Assembly (NCBI GenBank): GCA_026225945.1
Contig: JAMJFZ010000289.1
Location: 1,852,001-1,916,000, forward strand
Length of the DNA: 64,000 nucleotides
Direction: 5' to 3'
Source: Cricetomys ansorgei
Taxonomy: Eukaryota > Chordata > Mammalia > Rodentia > Nesomyidae
Shown piece after piece: positions 22,746 to 33,616 of the stretch. Position 1 is the first letter of the stretch. Each line of letters begins with the position of its first letter. The position numbers and the translations under genes are program-made. Under the pieces are notes generated by a model, which worked only from the letters and a program-made list of their open reading frames with translations, was not told where the DNA came from and searched no databases.

Positions 22746-24365
22746 AAGAGAGTTAAAAAGCAAGCAGGCAAAAAAAAAAATTCAGAAAGTTGGTCATGTT
22801 TTTTTCTGGGTTCTGCTTTGTTTTTCCATGTCACTGATTTTTTAATTTATTGACGTGCCATTTCCAGGATGGAAATGTGTTTCAAAACTCTGTTCCTGGT
22901 TTGGGACAAATTTCACTTAAATGGACAGGATTTTCAAATACTTCTTGCACTCCCAGGCAAAACTAATGTGACTAGTGAAAGATGTCCTCTGCTACTGTGG
23001 GTGATTCACTCCTTATGCTTTTGCTCTGCTGTCGGGGCAACTTTAAATGTCCTCCCGGGAAGTCTCTGCACATGGCCTCTCAGGCTTTCTAGAAAGGAGA
23101 AGGTGGTAGGCAGGAGTGTAGAAGGATCTCAACAAGTTGTCCAGACATTTGGCCAGTGATCATCTCAAGGTTTCCTGAAACCAACTCTGTCATTTGTAGC
23201 CAAAAACAATATAAATTGCTACTGCTTTGGGAAGGGTTTAAAAAACTGAGAATACCAAAGAGGGCATTTCATTTTCCTGCATGCTGAGTGTCTCTGAGTG
23301 GGAGCTTCAGCTGAAAATATCAAGCTGTAATTACCCTTTCTCTTAACTATTATTAAAACTTATATCGATCTGACACTGAGCGTGTAATAGCATTTCACTA
23401 AAACCAGAGGACCTAGGAAAGACCAGAAGTGTTTTCTGGAAATCTAATTCTGCTAAAAGCTAAGCTTCTGTCCAGTTTCTGACTTTCTTGGCTTAATAGT
23501 TAGTTCCGAAGGTAGGGAAAGCACAGGATCCTGAGTTAGTGTTTAGATCCTCTTTTTGACATATCAGGAGCATGTCTTCATGTGATCTACAATTTGGGAA
23601 ATGAACTGCTAACCAAAGTTAGACAGAACACTATGATAATGGAGAAATTGGAGTTAAAATGTAAAAAGAAAAAAAAAAGAGAGAGAAAAGAAAAAAAAAA
23701 AGAAAGAAAGAGAAAGCACAAGTGTTGAGAAATTAAACACTGTGGTGTTGTCCTCTCCCACGCCCTTCCCATCATCTCAGCAGGGAAGAAAAACAGGCAT
23801 ATGAAAAAAAACAAACAAACAAACAAAAAAAGAACTTGACCAGGCAAGTTCAGGTGAAGAACTGTATAAAAGTGAACTGGGAATGCCTCTCACTAGGAAG
23901 GCATAGATAGTAACTACACCTTTAAAATGGTGTCTGGCAAAATTTGCAACTGCAAAGAATCCTTGGGAAATTAGAGGAAAATTCCTTAGGTGAATAATTG
24001 AAACCAAGAAAATACTTTTCAGAGCTTCAACAATCTCTCTAGGCTGAGATTGTTTTACAGTGGTCCTAGGGACGTAGCACCATGGTTTCCATCACAGATG
24101 TGAAGACACGGTTCCCCAGAACAAGGATGGGCAGAGAGCACATTTCTACGGATGCTTCTCTGTGGTTGAAGAACAAATCAGCAGATACATGAGTCAGGCC
24201 AAGCATGCTGAGGGCTGGAAATCAACTCAATAGCTAGTGAAGGAAAGAGCCTTGGCTCAGCAAGAGTAGACTTGAAGATAATTCGGTTTTTTTTTTTTTT
24301 TTAATCAGTTCGCTTGCCATTTTTGTGTTCTCTGCACAAGATCGTGGAAATGATCCCTTAGTACA
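22746..24365. other. single-copy DNA with A-rich patches
   Basis: A/G-rich low complexity at 23,661-23,718 and (caaa)n at 23,802-23,832. Poly(T) at 24,288-24,302. No exon recognised. Confidence 0.5.
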
Positions 24366-24682
24366 GTTGGTTAGTAGTCAGTTTGTGCTACCATAATAAA
24401 AACCACGGAGTGGGTGGTTTTCATAACAGGAATTTGGTTCCTGGTAGTTTGGGAAGTCAAGATGCCAAACCGTTCATTTCCCTTTGAAAGCCTCTTCCTT
24501 GACAACTTCTTGCTGTCTCTTCATGTGGTGGGGTGAGAAAGAGAAGAAAAGACTCACGGGATTTCTTCCTAAACAGGAGCTAATGCCATCACAAAGAACC
24601 ACATTAAACCACAGAGGCCCCATCTGGAAATATAGACACAGTCTTACTTCAATAAATTTTGGAGGGCACAAATAAGTCCATA
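24366..24682 (-). mobile_element. mammalian MaLR/MST-type LTR, antisense
   Basis: Plus-strand text 'cagtttgtgctaccataata', 'ccacggagtgggtggttttc', 'cttgctgtctcttcatgtgg', 'ggagctaatgccatcacaaa' and 'ttttggagggcacaaataag' is the reverse of the copy at 28,003-28,335. It is an old MaLR-class LTR shared with other mammals. Exact subfamily not certain. Confidence 0.65.
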
Positions 24683-25798
24683 GATTCTTGTTCTGTATCT
24701 ATTTGACTAGACAACTTCAGGAACACTGTCCTACTTCCTGAACCACAGGGCAAAGAGAAGCTACAAACCTAATTTCATAGGAAGAAACCAGAACTGAGAA
24801 AATCTGCAAGTCATAGCACCTGCTTAAGGCTGAAAGCTCACGGGATCCTGGGAACTGACATAAATAACAAATAGACTAGGAGCAGAGACACAGCTCTCTA
24901 ACACATGGATGGGGGTCAGCGTAAGTCTGATGATAGCATGCACTGGCAGCCTGCTGCAGAGCGTCTGCACAACAGGAAGTGATGGGGGCTAGGTCACTAG
25001 AAATCACACATGCACGTGCTGAAGATGCCAACACCACCTTCTTCCAGCCATTATTACTAGTAAGAATGCTGCCCCTGGGGTTACAGTATTCCTTGTTTCT
25101 TTGAGGTGAAAAAACAAAGTTTGACTATACAAAAATCTTTCAGTTTTTACACCCTGACTAAGTTCACTCTCACAAACAACAGCAACAACAAGAAACAACT
25201 GTGTAGAGTGAGGATATTCTTCAGACTTCAATGAGTTTTGGCCAAAGATTTTCCGCCTGGGGTAAAGGGTTGTATAATGTTTGTTCTGAACATGGGGAAT
25301 TTGAGGGACAACCTTTTCTGGTTTTTAATAGTAACATTAAATGGAAGGGGGTATCTATCCTGCTCTCTGCACTCACTGTGAGTCATTTTAACCAGATCCT
25401 CATTGCTTGACTCCCCAAGCACAGCTGTCACCAGAGCTCATTTTACAGCTAGCTTCTCGTCCAGCTTTTTGATAGCAGATACAAGATAAGTAAATAATAG
25501 GACCCTGAGCCTAGGCAGATGTAGAAAATGTGGAACAGAAAACATTGCCATGTCCGTATTTCTGCTCAGTGGGAGATTAATTTGCAGATTGGACGTTAGG
25601 CAGGAAATGACTCCTCTCATTAAATGGTGTTTAAGTGGTCTTCTATTCAGCTAAAACCTGGAGTCCCACAGGAAAAAAAAGTACCTCATAGAAAAGAGGC
25701 AAAGATGGAATGCTGAGCTTATTTTCATTAGCGAATTAGACAGGTATGCAGCTATTTTTCAAAGGAAGTTAAAGGTAGGGAGAAAATTATTGGCTCGT
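24683..25798. other. single-copy DNA
   Basis: No feature recognised. Confidence 0.5.
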
Positions 25799-25965
25799 TT
25801 ATTACTTCATCAAACCTCTATTGAGCTGTTATGTGCCAGATACTGTGGGCATACTAGAATACGAAAGAGACAGAAGTCCGCCTTCACTAAATCTTAATTG
25901 TTGTAGAAGAGAGGAGAGAACAACACACAGATAGAAAAATGAATACGTGGCCCTAAGTCCGGTGA
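25799..25965 (-). repeat. L2 LINE 3' end, antisense
   Basis: 'cttcatcaaacctctattga' followed by 'gctgttatgtgccagatact' and 'gtgggcatactagaatacg' is the antisense form of the L2 3' terminus, continuing as 'gagagaacaacacacagata'. Ancient mammalian LINE fragment. Confidence 0.75.
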
Positions 25966-26254
25966 TACTTTCTAGCAATGAACCAAGCAGTGTAAAGAAA
26001 GCATTAAGCTCACACAGGACATATGCTCACTCAGAGGTGAGGTTTGAATAGATATCTAAAACGAAGCAAGAGAGTCAATGTGCAAATATAGGAAAAATTC
26101 TTGAAGAAGAAAATAGCATATGTAAGGGTGTGCTCTAGGACGTGAGAGAAGATGGGGTTACAAAGTGTTCAGAGTGCACAGGGACTACGAGAAAGACGAT
26201 ATCCCAAGGAAACACATAAACCAAATGCAAGCAAAGGTTACTTCATCGGAGAAG
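25966..26254. other. unassigned DNA
   Basis: No feature recognised. Confidence 0.5.
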
Positions 26255-26535
26255 GTTAGTTATGTATTAACTATTTTGCAATATTACAAAATACCTGACA
26301 TAAACTATGCAAAAGGAGGAATTATTTATTTTGGATCAGGTTTCATGGAATTCTGACCCCCATAGTAGCCAGAACATGTGCCAGAGACAAGGAATGGGAA
26401 GCAGTGTGAGAGGAGAGGACAGAGGTTGCATATACTGTCTGCAAAGGCAAGTCCCCTGCACCTCACCACTGTCCCCTGCTTAGACATTCAGCAGCTGTGT
26501 CTGTGGGAAACATTTCAAACCACAGCAGTGTAGCT
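26255..26535 (-). mobile_element. MaLR-like LTR, antisense, diverged
   Basis: 'ttacaaaatacctgacataa' and 'ggaattatttattttggatc' are the antisense 5' signature of a MaLR-type LTR. The right-hand part is only loosely similar. Confidence 0.5.
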
Positions 26536-26639
26536 CGTGGAGAACCAAGCTCCATGGAGCCAAGATCAAAATGTCAGAGTTCAAACTGATCATTTGTCTC
26601 TACTAATCACAAATTGTGAAGTGTCTCTTCACTGGCAGA
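26536..26639. other. short unassigned spacer
   Basis: No feature recognised. Confidence 0.5.
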
Positions 26640-27108
26640 ATTATAAATTAATACAAATATAAATATAAATTAATATATGTAAGTACATCTGGCAAAAGCC
26701 TTCCGCATAGATTGTCCTGCTAGACGAGTTCATCTTCATCCTCACAAAATTTGGAATAAAGACTCCCTGTGGTAGACTTCTATTCAGAGGTTCCAAACAA
26801 CAACAGTCACTGTCCCCTGTCATATGTTCTGAGACTATAAAGTGGTACAAATGTTTTGGCAAGCTGTTAAGCTTTAATGTATAAAAAGCTTTGAAAAAAA
26901 AAGCCACATCATTAGATACAAGATATAATAATTCCACTTCTAGGAATCCATTCTAAGGCAACAAACAACTGCAAACAAAGAATTCTGTGCAGGGTTATTC
27001 ACTTATTAACTTATTAAGAAGCAATTTGAATGTCCAGCCCACAGAAATACCACTTGTCTGCATGATGGATGTTTTGCAGCCATTGTGAAATATGATAGCA
27101 AAGATAAT
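26640..27108 (+). mobile_element. ancient L1M ORF2 3' fragment, sense
   Basis: 'ttttggcaagctgttaagct', 'ataattccacttctaggaat', 'agggttattcacttattaac', 'caatttgaatgtccagccc' and 'atggatgttttgcagccatt' follow the C-terminal ORF2 region of old L1s. Frame broken. Confidence 0.7.
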
Positions 27109-27180
27109 GAATTATCTATATCTATATATCTATATCTATATATCCATATCCATAGAGATAAATATTACATAAGATATAGA
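27109..27180. repeat. (TATC/TATA)n AT-rich
   Basis: Alternating tatcta/tatata units. Confidence 0.8.
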
Positions 27181-27488
27181 TATGTAGATATTTTCATAAA
27201 TATGTAGGCTAGAGCAATAGCAAACAGTTGAGTAGTAAAAAGATGAATAATTTCTATCTTACATTTCAAAAAGACTTTACAGTGAGAACAAATGAACTCC
27301 ATAAAAGTTTTAAAAGTATTAAGATGTGGCTATGTTTGGATAGTTTCCATTTCATGAAAGTAAATTGCCTTTTCTCCTAAGTCCTTGACTTCTGAGACAA
27401 CTAATGTCTGTTTCATTCATTACTGTCTGGACCTAAGTTGTGCTTGCCTGTATCAGATATGATTCCCCACCCCCACCCCCCTCTCTCT
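27181..27488. other. unassigned DNA
   Basis: No feature recognised. Confidence 0.5.
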
Positions 27489-27632
27489 AAATATATATAT
27501 ATATATATATACATACTTATACACATATATACATACACATACACACACACATATGTATGTGTGTGTGTGTATATATATATATATATACTGTGTGTGTGTG
27601 CGTGTGTGCGTGTGTGCGTTTGTGTGTGTGTA
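27489..27632. repeat. compound (TA)n(CA)n(TG)n(TA)n(TG)n microsatellite, self-complementary
   Basis: (AT)11-like run, CATA/CA units, a CATATG centre at 27,550-27,555, TG units, another (AT)n, then (TG)n with CG interruptions. The CA arm (27,541-27,552) and the TG arm (27,553-27,564) are complementary at 11 of 12 positions, so the tract can extrude a hairpin. Confidence 0.92.
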
Positions 27633-28002
27633 TTCAAGAATATCAATATTCTTCAACAACGAGGTTATTCTCTGTAAGGTCACTGAAGCCTGTGTGCCCT
27701 ATAAGACCCCTCCTACTTGTCATTCCACATGGTCATCTTAGGGATTAACACAAAGAGTAGTGACTTTCTACCATGGATGGAGACACAGCCTTGCAGCTGT
27801 TTAGAGTTTTAAATTTAGAGTTAAAAATGCTTTTAAACATTTTAGAAGTTTTAAACACTCTCAGGAACCCAGAGTTCCATGGCAAAATCAATTCAACAGA
27901 TGCTCAGAAAGTACACCTTCTCATTAAAATCTGTGACTCGAGTTAAGATATTAACGTTTCTAGGATATGTATGGGTTCTGACCACATTTGAATTTGAATA
28001 TG
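27633..28002. other. unassigned DNA
   Basis: No feature recognised. Confidence 0.5.
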
Positions 28003-28335
28003 TTGTAGTCTGAATGTTTATGTCCCTTTCCCAAATTCCTTTTTAAATCGAATCCCAGTAATTGATAGAATTAGCAACTAGGTGGGGCATTTCAGAGGTC
28101 ATTAAGTCATAAGGATGGGTGCTCATGAATGGGATTAGTGCCTCTAAAACCAATGCAGAGGGCCTTTCCTTCCCACTATTCAAGGACATACAGAAGGTAT
28201 CATACATAAGGGACAGCTCACTGGGAGACACTGAATCTGCCAGTGCCTTGACCTACTGTATAGAACTTGGAACAATAGCTTCCTGTTTTTATAAATTGTG
28301 AAGTCTAAGGTTCTTTACTATAGCATACCGAATGG
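28003..28335 (+). mobile_element. mammalian MaLR/MST-type LTR, sense
   Basis: 'tagtctgaatgtttatgtcc', 'aggtggggcatttcagaggt', 'tcatgaatgggattagtgcc', 'gacactgaatctgccagtgc' and 'cttgacctactgtatagaac' are a well-known mammalian LTR pattern. Same family as 24,366-24,682 but in the opposite orientation. Confidence 0.7.
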
Positions 28336-29206
28336 ATAAAGGCAGTCCATATGTATGGGATATGTTGAGAGAACGCTATTGTGGCTTTTTTTTCCCACGT
28401 ATTTTCATTACCATTCTTCAGAATGTGACTTCCATGACATTCTCTATGAAGTGCAAGGCTGGTTACGGCATGACAAAGGCATGCCATAGTGGCTTTCTGG
28501 TTTTTCCATGGGCATCTGGATCTGTGGGGGTAAATAACCAATATGGCTTACAGAGCTTTTCCAGAAACCCAATGGGCCATTCATCAGGTCCTTCAGTAAC
28601 CTGACCTATCTTGGATAAGTTGGGAGGCTTTTAATCCCCCCAATAATGTTTGGTGAAAAACAATACAGTGTTCTCTTATCTTAAAACAGTTTCCAATAGT
28701 CTGAAGGCTTTTCTGAAAATAGAAGGGGTTTGGGGTTTTCCAATTATACAAGTCACTAGTAGAGATGAGGGCATAAACTAGAACAGAGAAGGAGTTGAAC
28801 TTCCACTTTAGCCCACTGCATGAGTGGGGGTATTATTGTCCCCTTCCCTGGGCCCAACCAGTTTCTTAGAACACATGAGGGAAAGATCAGAAAGCACTCA
28901 GTGAAGAGACCTATTTCTCTTCTTCATGAGCACTCTGCAGCTCTCCCTACTGATGCAGAAGTTTATTTTTAGTTACATATAAGATGAATTGTGGTGGCCA
29001 CCCCCGGTGTCTTTCCATATGGCTGTGACTCCCTGTGTGTCTCTCTGTGTGTTTCTGTCCATTCTGTTGGTTGGAGAAAATGATCTAAAATGGAAAGGGA
29101 GAGCACTAGCCAAGATTACAGTCACTGATGCCTCTAGGGGTGGCATGTAACTTCTCACAGGTTCATGGTCTACTCAGGGTGGCCCACTAGAATGTTGTAA
29201 TAACTT
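28336..29206. other. single-copy DNA
   Basis: No repeat or exon recognised. Confidence 0.5.
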
Positions 29207-29312
29207 TCTTCCCTTCCCTCCCCTCCCCTTCCCTCCCCTTCCCTTCCCTTCCCCTCCCCTGCCTTCCCTCCCCTCCCCTCCCCTGCCCTGCCTCCCCCTT
29301 CCCTTCCCTTCT
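29207..29312. repeat. homopyrimidine (TTCCC/CTCCC)n tract
   Basis: About 105 bp of T/C with only a few G interruptions. The minus strand has many runs of three to five G, so it meets the G-quadruplex motif; the duplex is also triplex-prone. Confidence 0.93.
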
Positions 29313-29682
29313 CACCAGTACTATGGCCATACCTCAAGAGCTGGCCGCTGCTGTTACTACGACAGTGTAGAAGGCTCACAAGCATTGGGTAGCCACTAGT
29401 TTCTCTGTAATAACCAAGGACATTTTCTGGTGCTAGACACCCCTCCCACACACACACCTTGGCTTAAGACTTGTTCCTTCTTATGGGGGACTCAAATCCT
29501 TTTGGCCCAGGCAGGTCACACAAAGAAACCCCAAACCTCCTCTAACTGATCTCTCAGTCTCTCCAGCGGAAACTGATGTTCCCATCTTCTTGTTCTGGAG
29601 CACTCACACCCAACTTGTGTAGTCTCTTGATTCTCAGCTGTGGGCCTGGGGTCCTGGTCCTGTTCTCTGTATGGATGTAGGG
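29313..29682. other. unassigned DNA adjacent to LTR
   Basis: Lies on the internal (5'-LTR-proximal) side of the LTR that follows on the minus strand, but shares nothing visible with the internal region at 61.5-62.3 kb. Confidence 0.4.
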
Positions 29683-30003
29683 TGTAGTTGTTAGGCTGCT
29701 GTAGCTGCACAGCAAAGAAGGAAAAGGAGGCAATCTCATAGATTTATACCCTGCCAGACCTCAGCAGAGGGAACCACCATCCTGGACAGTGGAACCCTGA
29801 GCCTCTAAGCTCAGGTGTTTTTATTGATTCAGAACTCCATGGGTGTTCTGCTAGCATGTGCAAATCATATGTAATCAAACATCCCCTATATAAATAAATC
29901 CAACAGCTGCATGCCATAAAAAACGTGAAGGCCTAAGCAGCCCCTCACGCAATGTTCGCAAAGCAACTATTTTATACATAATTAAAAATACACTTCTACA
30001 ACA
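29683..30003 (-). mobile_element. solo LTR, same family as the element at 61.2-62.6 kb
   Basis: Starts TGTAGTTGTTAGGCTGCTG and ends CTACAACA on the plus strand, matching the ends of the paired LTRs at 61-62 kb. Shared blocks: 'ccctgccagacctcagcaga', 'gggaaccaccat', 'aagctcaggtgtttttattg' and 'gcaaatcatatgtaatcaaa'. Flanks (GTAGGG versus CCTCTG) give no target duplication. Confidence 0.8.
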
Positions 30004-30241
30004 CCTCTGGCCAATCATTTTAAATGTACTCTGAAAGACCCAGAATAGCAAGGCACTATAGTTGTCTCCATGATGTCTGTCATACACCGAACTTATCTAC
30101 AGGGAAGCACTGCTACTGATGCTCAATCACTTTTTAATGTGAGGCATAAGCTAAATTTCTAATTTATCTGTCTCCGAAGAACCCACAAATATGTGGTTTG
30201 TTTTTGTTTCATTTATATTTATTATTGTAATATTTATATTT
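30004..30241. other. unassigned DNA
   Basis: No feature recognised. Confidence 0.5.
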
Positions 30242-30259
30242 TTATCTATCTATCATCTA

Positions 30260-30295
<36 letters not shown>

Positions 30296-30315
30296 TCTTA
30301 TTTATTTATTTATTT
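30242..30315. repeat. (ATCT)n/(GTCT)n/(ATTT)n tetranucleotide repeat
   Basis: TCTA units, then TCTG units, TCTA again, then TTTA: a compound tetranucleotide array of about 74 bp. Confidence 0.95.
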
Positions 30316-30989
30316 GGCAGGGCCATGGTGGAGCAACTTGCCTCTCGTGCATCTGCATCTGGCCCTGGAAAACTCTGAATTTCACTTTTGCTTAAATGTG
30401 GTTCCCAAAACAAAGTTGCTTTCTCATTCACTGGCAGAAATGGGAATATTTATTTAAAAATTCAGGAGGAAGTACACTTTGTTCCTTCAGCTACATGGGT
30501 ATTAAATGAGAATACTCAAGTGTTTAGTTTTAGCTAAAGATCAGAGAGTTTGAAAGTTCAGTTTGAATTTTAAATTGTTGGAAAAGGGCAATAAGACATT
30601 AAGACATCAAATCTTAAAAAAAAAACTAATAAAGAAATGAAACTGTACTTTTAATTACTTAAAAAGATGTACTAGCTTTCCACGTGAACAAATGAATTGT
30701 ACTTTATATCACGGGAATATGATGAATATGTTGATAACACATGCATCTCAAAACTCACGTGAATTTTATATTTGAGTTTTAAAACATGTACACATTGATG
30801 ATGATGTTTTTCATTATGTACATTTTGCAAACGTCACGTTGAAAATGCTCCCACTGGAAATAAAAAGGGAATAAACAAAGCCCAGAAAATTCCAACGCAC
30901 AATGAATCAGAAGGCAACACGGTCTGCTGGGCACAAAATACTTTTCTTGACCAAAGTTAAGAAGGCCTTTTTCAGAGGCTGTGACTGAC
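30316..30989. other. single-copy AT-rich DNA
   Basis: No feature recognised. Confidence 0.5.
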
Positions 30990-31499
30990 TCCACTGCTCC
31001 CGGGGCCTATCTCCACTTTCCTCTTCAGACACAGCTACTCCATCTCTCCAGCTCCAGGCGCAGATGGTCCCAAAGTTCTCTAAGGCTGGAGGTCAGGGGA
31101 GGAGAGCTGCTGCAAGGGGGAACGGACTTTCTTTAACTCCCAGCACAGCTTCCAGATTCAATTCACTCTTGAAAAGTAGCTCGGAAATAGAGTCCTGGTC
31201 ACCCTTAATTTTTAAATTTCCTGCCTTTTGTCACTTCAAACCAGATCCTTAACAGTATTTAAAGGAGGCTGTGTGTTTTCTTCTCTTTCCGGGCAAGATC
31301 TAGGGAGAACTGACTGCTATTTTGAAGTGAACCACCTAGTTAACTTTGGGGCCCTCCCGGGAGGAGTGGGTGTCCATTCCAGCGAGCATTCCACTCCTGC
31401 TGACAACTTTGCTTCGGGGAGACTCAATTTGGAAAAGTTCTTTTAAAAGCCCAGCGTCGTAGGGCCTGGCCCTTTTTTTTTTTTCTTCTTTTTTTTTCT

Positions 31500-31535
<36 letters not shown>

Positions 31536-32520
31536 TTGCGATTCTGTGGAAATTTTCTTAGTAACCATTTTCAGCCGAGGGAGTTCCCAGACAATTGTAA
31601 ACTGGAAGCCCTGCAGGAGGAGGGGAGGGCCGCTCCTGCGCTAATTAAAACAAAGCCTGCTTGTGTAAGCCGGCCCGCTGCCGAGGGTTCACAATGCAGG
31701 GGCCTCCCAGGCACCGGCTCTTAAGTCTGCGGGGACTTACATTTCTAAATCCAACTGAAGTAATGCTCCTTTGTGGATTCTACTCCCGCTTGCCAAACTG
31801 GAAGAAGGTGAAGCTGCCCAGTGTTTGCTTTTGAATGCGGTTGTGCCCAGCCCTCAGGGCAACGCTGTCTTCACCAAAGGCAGGGCAGCCTGGGGTCTCT
31901 CTTCCCAGTACAAGCGAGCTTGCCCGGAGCTCTTGCAGATGGACGCCTGGCTTGACTGGAATTTGCTGTCCACTCTGGACTCTGGTGTTTAAGCAGAGAT
32001 GGCCTCGTCTTTCTTCTCAACAGCACACAAGTTTCAAATCAGACGGCGTGGCCTCAGTGAACTCCCCAACACTCTGTGGGCCTGTAGAGAAGCAGAATCC
32101 GTTGTCCGGTGAAAGAGGTGAACAAATATGCCTATACTCCATTTTCTGGAGTCCAGGAGCTTCTAATGTTACACAGGTCACATAGACTTTATTTCGAGCC
32201 TGGCCTTCGGTGCAGTGTTCCCTTTATGGCGTTGGTGGCTGTTCTGTTTCCGTGCTCTTCATGTCCACGGTTATTTTATAAGCCCCTTTGCAACTTTGCG
32301 TGATTTGGCATAGCCCGTAAAATGGAGGAAAACGTAGTTTTGTACCTGACAGCACAGTAAGTCCAATGCCAAAGGAGAACTGCATGTGGAAGCGGCCAGT
32401 GTGGCACAAAACTGGAAATGAGGACCTTGGGCAAGACAGTAAATTTAAGACTTTCTGGATTTTTCCAGTGTGATTATCTACAAAGCTGATTGCCAAGTTT
32501 GATTTCCCAGTTTTATGAAG
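30990..32520. promoter_or_regulatory. CpG-enriched single-copy segment, candidate regulatory element
   Basis: No repeat body is recognisable except the T-tract at 31,473-31,534. By hand count there are about 20 CpG between 31,535 and 32,110, against about 6 in a similar length at 33,601-34,200. Observed/expected is roughly 0.5, so just short of a formal CpG island. Two TEAD-type CATTCC motifs lie 12 bp apart (31,375 and 31,387) and an AATTA homeodomain-type core is at about 31,641. Open frames here show no domains. Could be an enhancer, an alternative promoter or an lncRNA start. Confidence 0.35.
31473..31534. repeat. T-rich tract ending in T34
   Basis: 62 bp of T with a few C/G interruptions; the last 34 are uninterrupted. 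No SINE body or antisense poly(A) signal lies just to its right, so it does not look like a normal antisense retroposon tail. Confidence 0.9.
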
Positions 32521-32552
32521 TTTCACTGGGATTAAACTAATACTTGGCGCCC
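32521..32552. other. short spacer
   Basis: Contains C-run before the pyrimidine tract. Confidence 0.5.
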
Positions 32553-32633
32553 CCCTCCCTCTCTCTCTCTCTCTCTACCTCTCTACCTCCCTCTCTTTTC
32601 CTCCCTCCCTTCCTTCTTGCCTTCCTCCCAATG
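32553..32633. repeat. pyrimidine-rich (CT)n/(CCTT)n
   Basis: cctccctctctctct, ctacctctctacctc, then ccttccttcttgccttcc units. Confidence 0.9.
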
Positions 32634-33582
32634 CAGGCTTGAACGACAAGGTGCAGCATCCGTTTCCAATTAAAAGAGTAAAAATGTAAAATGTCTCCCT
32701 CTGGGCCTGATACCGAGCCAGGTGAGAGAATGGTAGGTGTGGTTGCTGAGAAAGCAGGAAGGTGAAAATCCTTCCCTGCTTGAAGTTACTTAATATTTTA
32801 GAGGGTTTCCCCTCCCCGTCCCATAAAAAGCTACTCTGTGCTATCTCTTTATTTCATTTGTTTTCTTTAAAATCCATTTCTCTTGAAGTGCTGCTTGTTC
32901 CTGAGGACCCTGCACTTAACTTCTATTTTCTCTGATTTGTATTCAGTCCCAAAGGGGTAAATATTTGACATCCAGCCATTCCCAGGGGTGGCAGACCATT
33001 GCACTAAACACAGAGTGGTTTCACTGCACCAAGAGGTGAAGTCAGGCTCCAGGGGATAAACAGACATCCATAAATAACTGCTCAGAAATAGCCTAAGGAA
33101 TATGTCCGGCACAGAAATCCTGGCTCAGTATAATCTGTTTTGTTTACTTGCATAAAGGTTTTCTTTGTCTGGATCTGCACACAGTATAAAAGTACCTTCA
33201 GCAAAATGCCCGGTTAAAAACAAAGCAAAAGCAAGCAGGGAAAAAGCCCCACCCAAAATGAAATTAACTAGCGCTCTGTGAAAGCCAGGAGAAAAACAAA
33301 CTTGCCTGGCAATCTCATACCTTGAGAGCATGGTAAGAAGAGGACTAGGCTAAAGGGGATTTCAGGGCCTGGCTGAAGGGGATTTCAGACCCTGCTTTAA
33401 TATTCATGTGCTCTGACTGGAGCCCAGGCTGCACAAAAGTGCTGTCAACACCTGACTTCTAGAAACAAGGCCCACTGTTGTTAGTGAAAAGATGTACCAC
33501 AAACTTCACATTATGCCAAGATACAACCCACCCAGTGGTGCTCTGAGAGCGCTTGACTTTCTCTGGCTTCTGGCTCGCCACT

Positions 33583-33584
<2 letters not shown>
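32634..33584. other. single-copy DNA with a 23-bp tandem duplication
   Basis: 33,348-33,370 and 33,371-33,393 are adjacent copies matching at 20 of 23 positions (core 'aaggggatttcag'). Otherwise no feature recognised. Confidence 0.6.

Positions 33585-33613
<29 letters not shown>
33585..33613. repeat. poly(T) run of 29
   Basis: Uninterrupted T. No recognised SINE body follows. Confidence 0.9.

Positions 33614-33616
<3 letters not shown>

Noticed and set aside
27413..27683. Several overlapping Thr/His/Tyr/Ile-rich frames
   Set aside because: Translation of the (CA)/(TA)/(TG) compound microsatellite.
30242..30315. Regularly spaced repeats that could suggest a CRISPR array
   Set aside because: Simple tetranucleotide microsatellite with no spacers, in a mammalian genome.
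31473..31534. T-tract as the tail of an antisense processed pseudogene
   Set aside because: No antisense AATAAA near its right edge and no gene-like sequence to the right, only CpG-enriched unique DNA.
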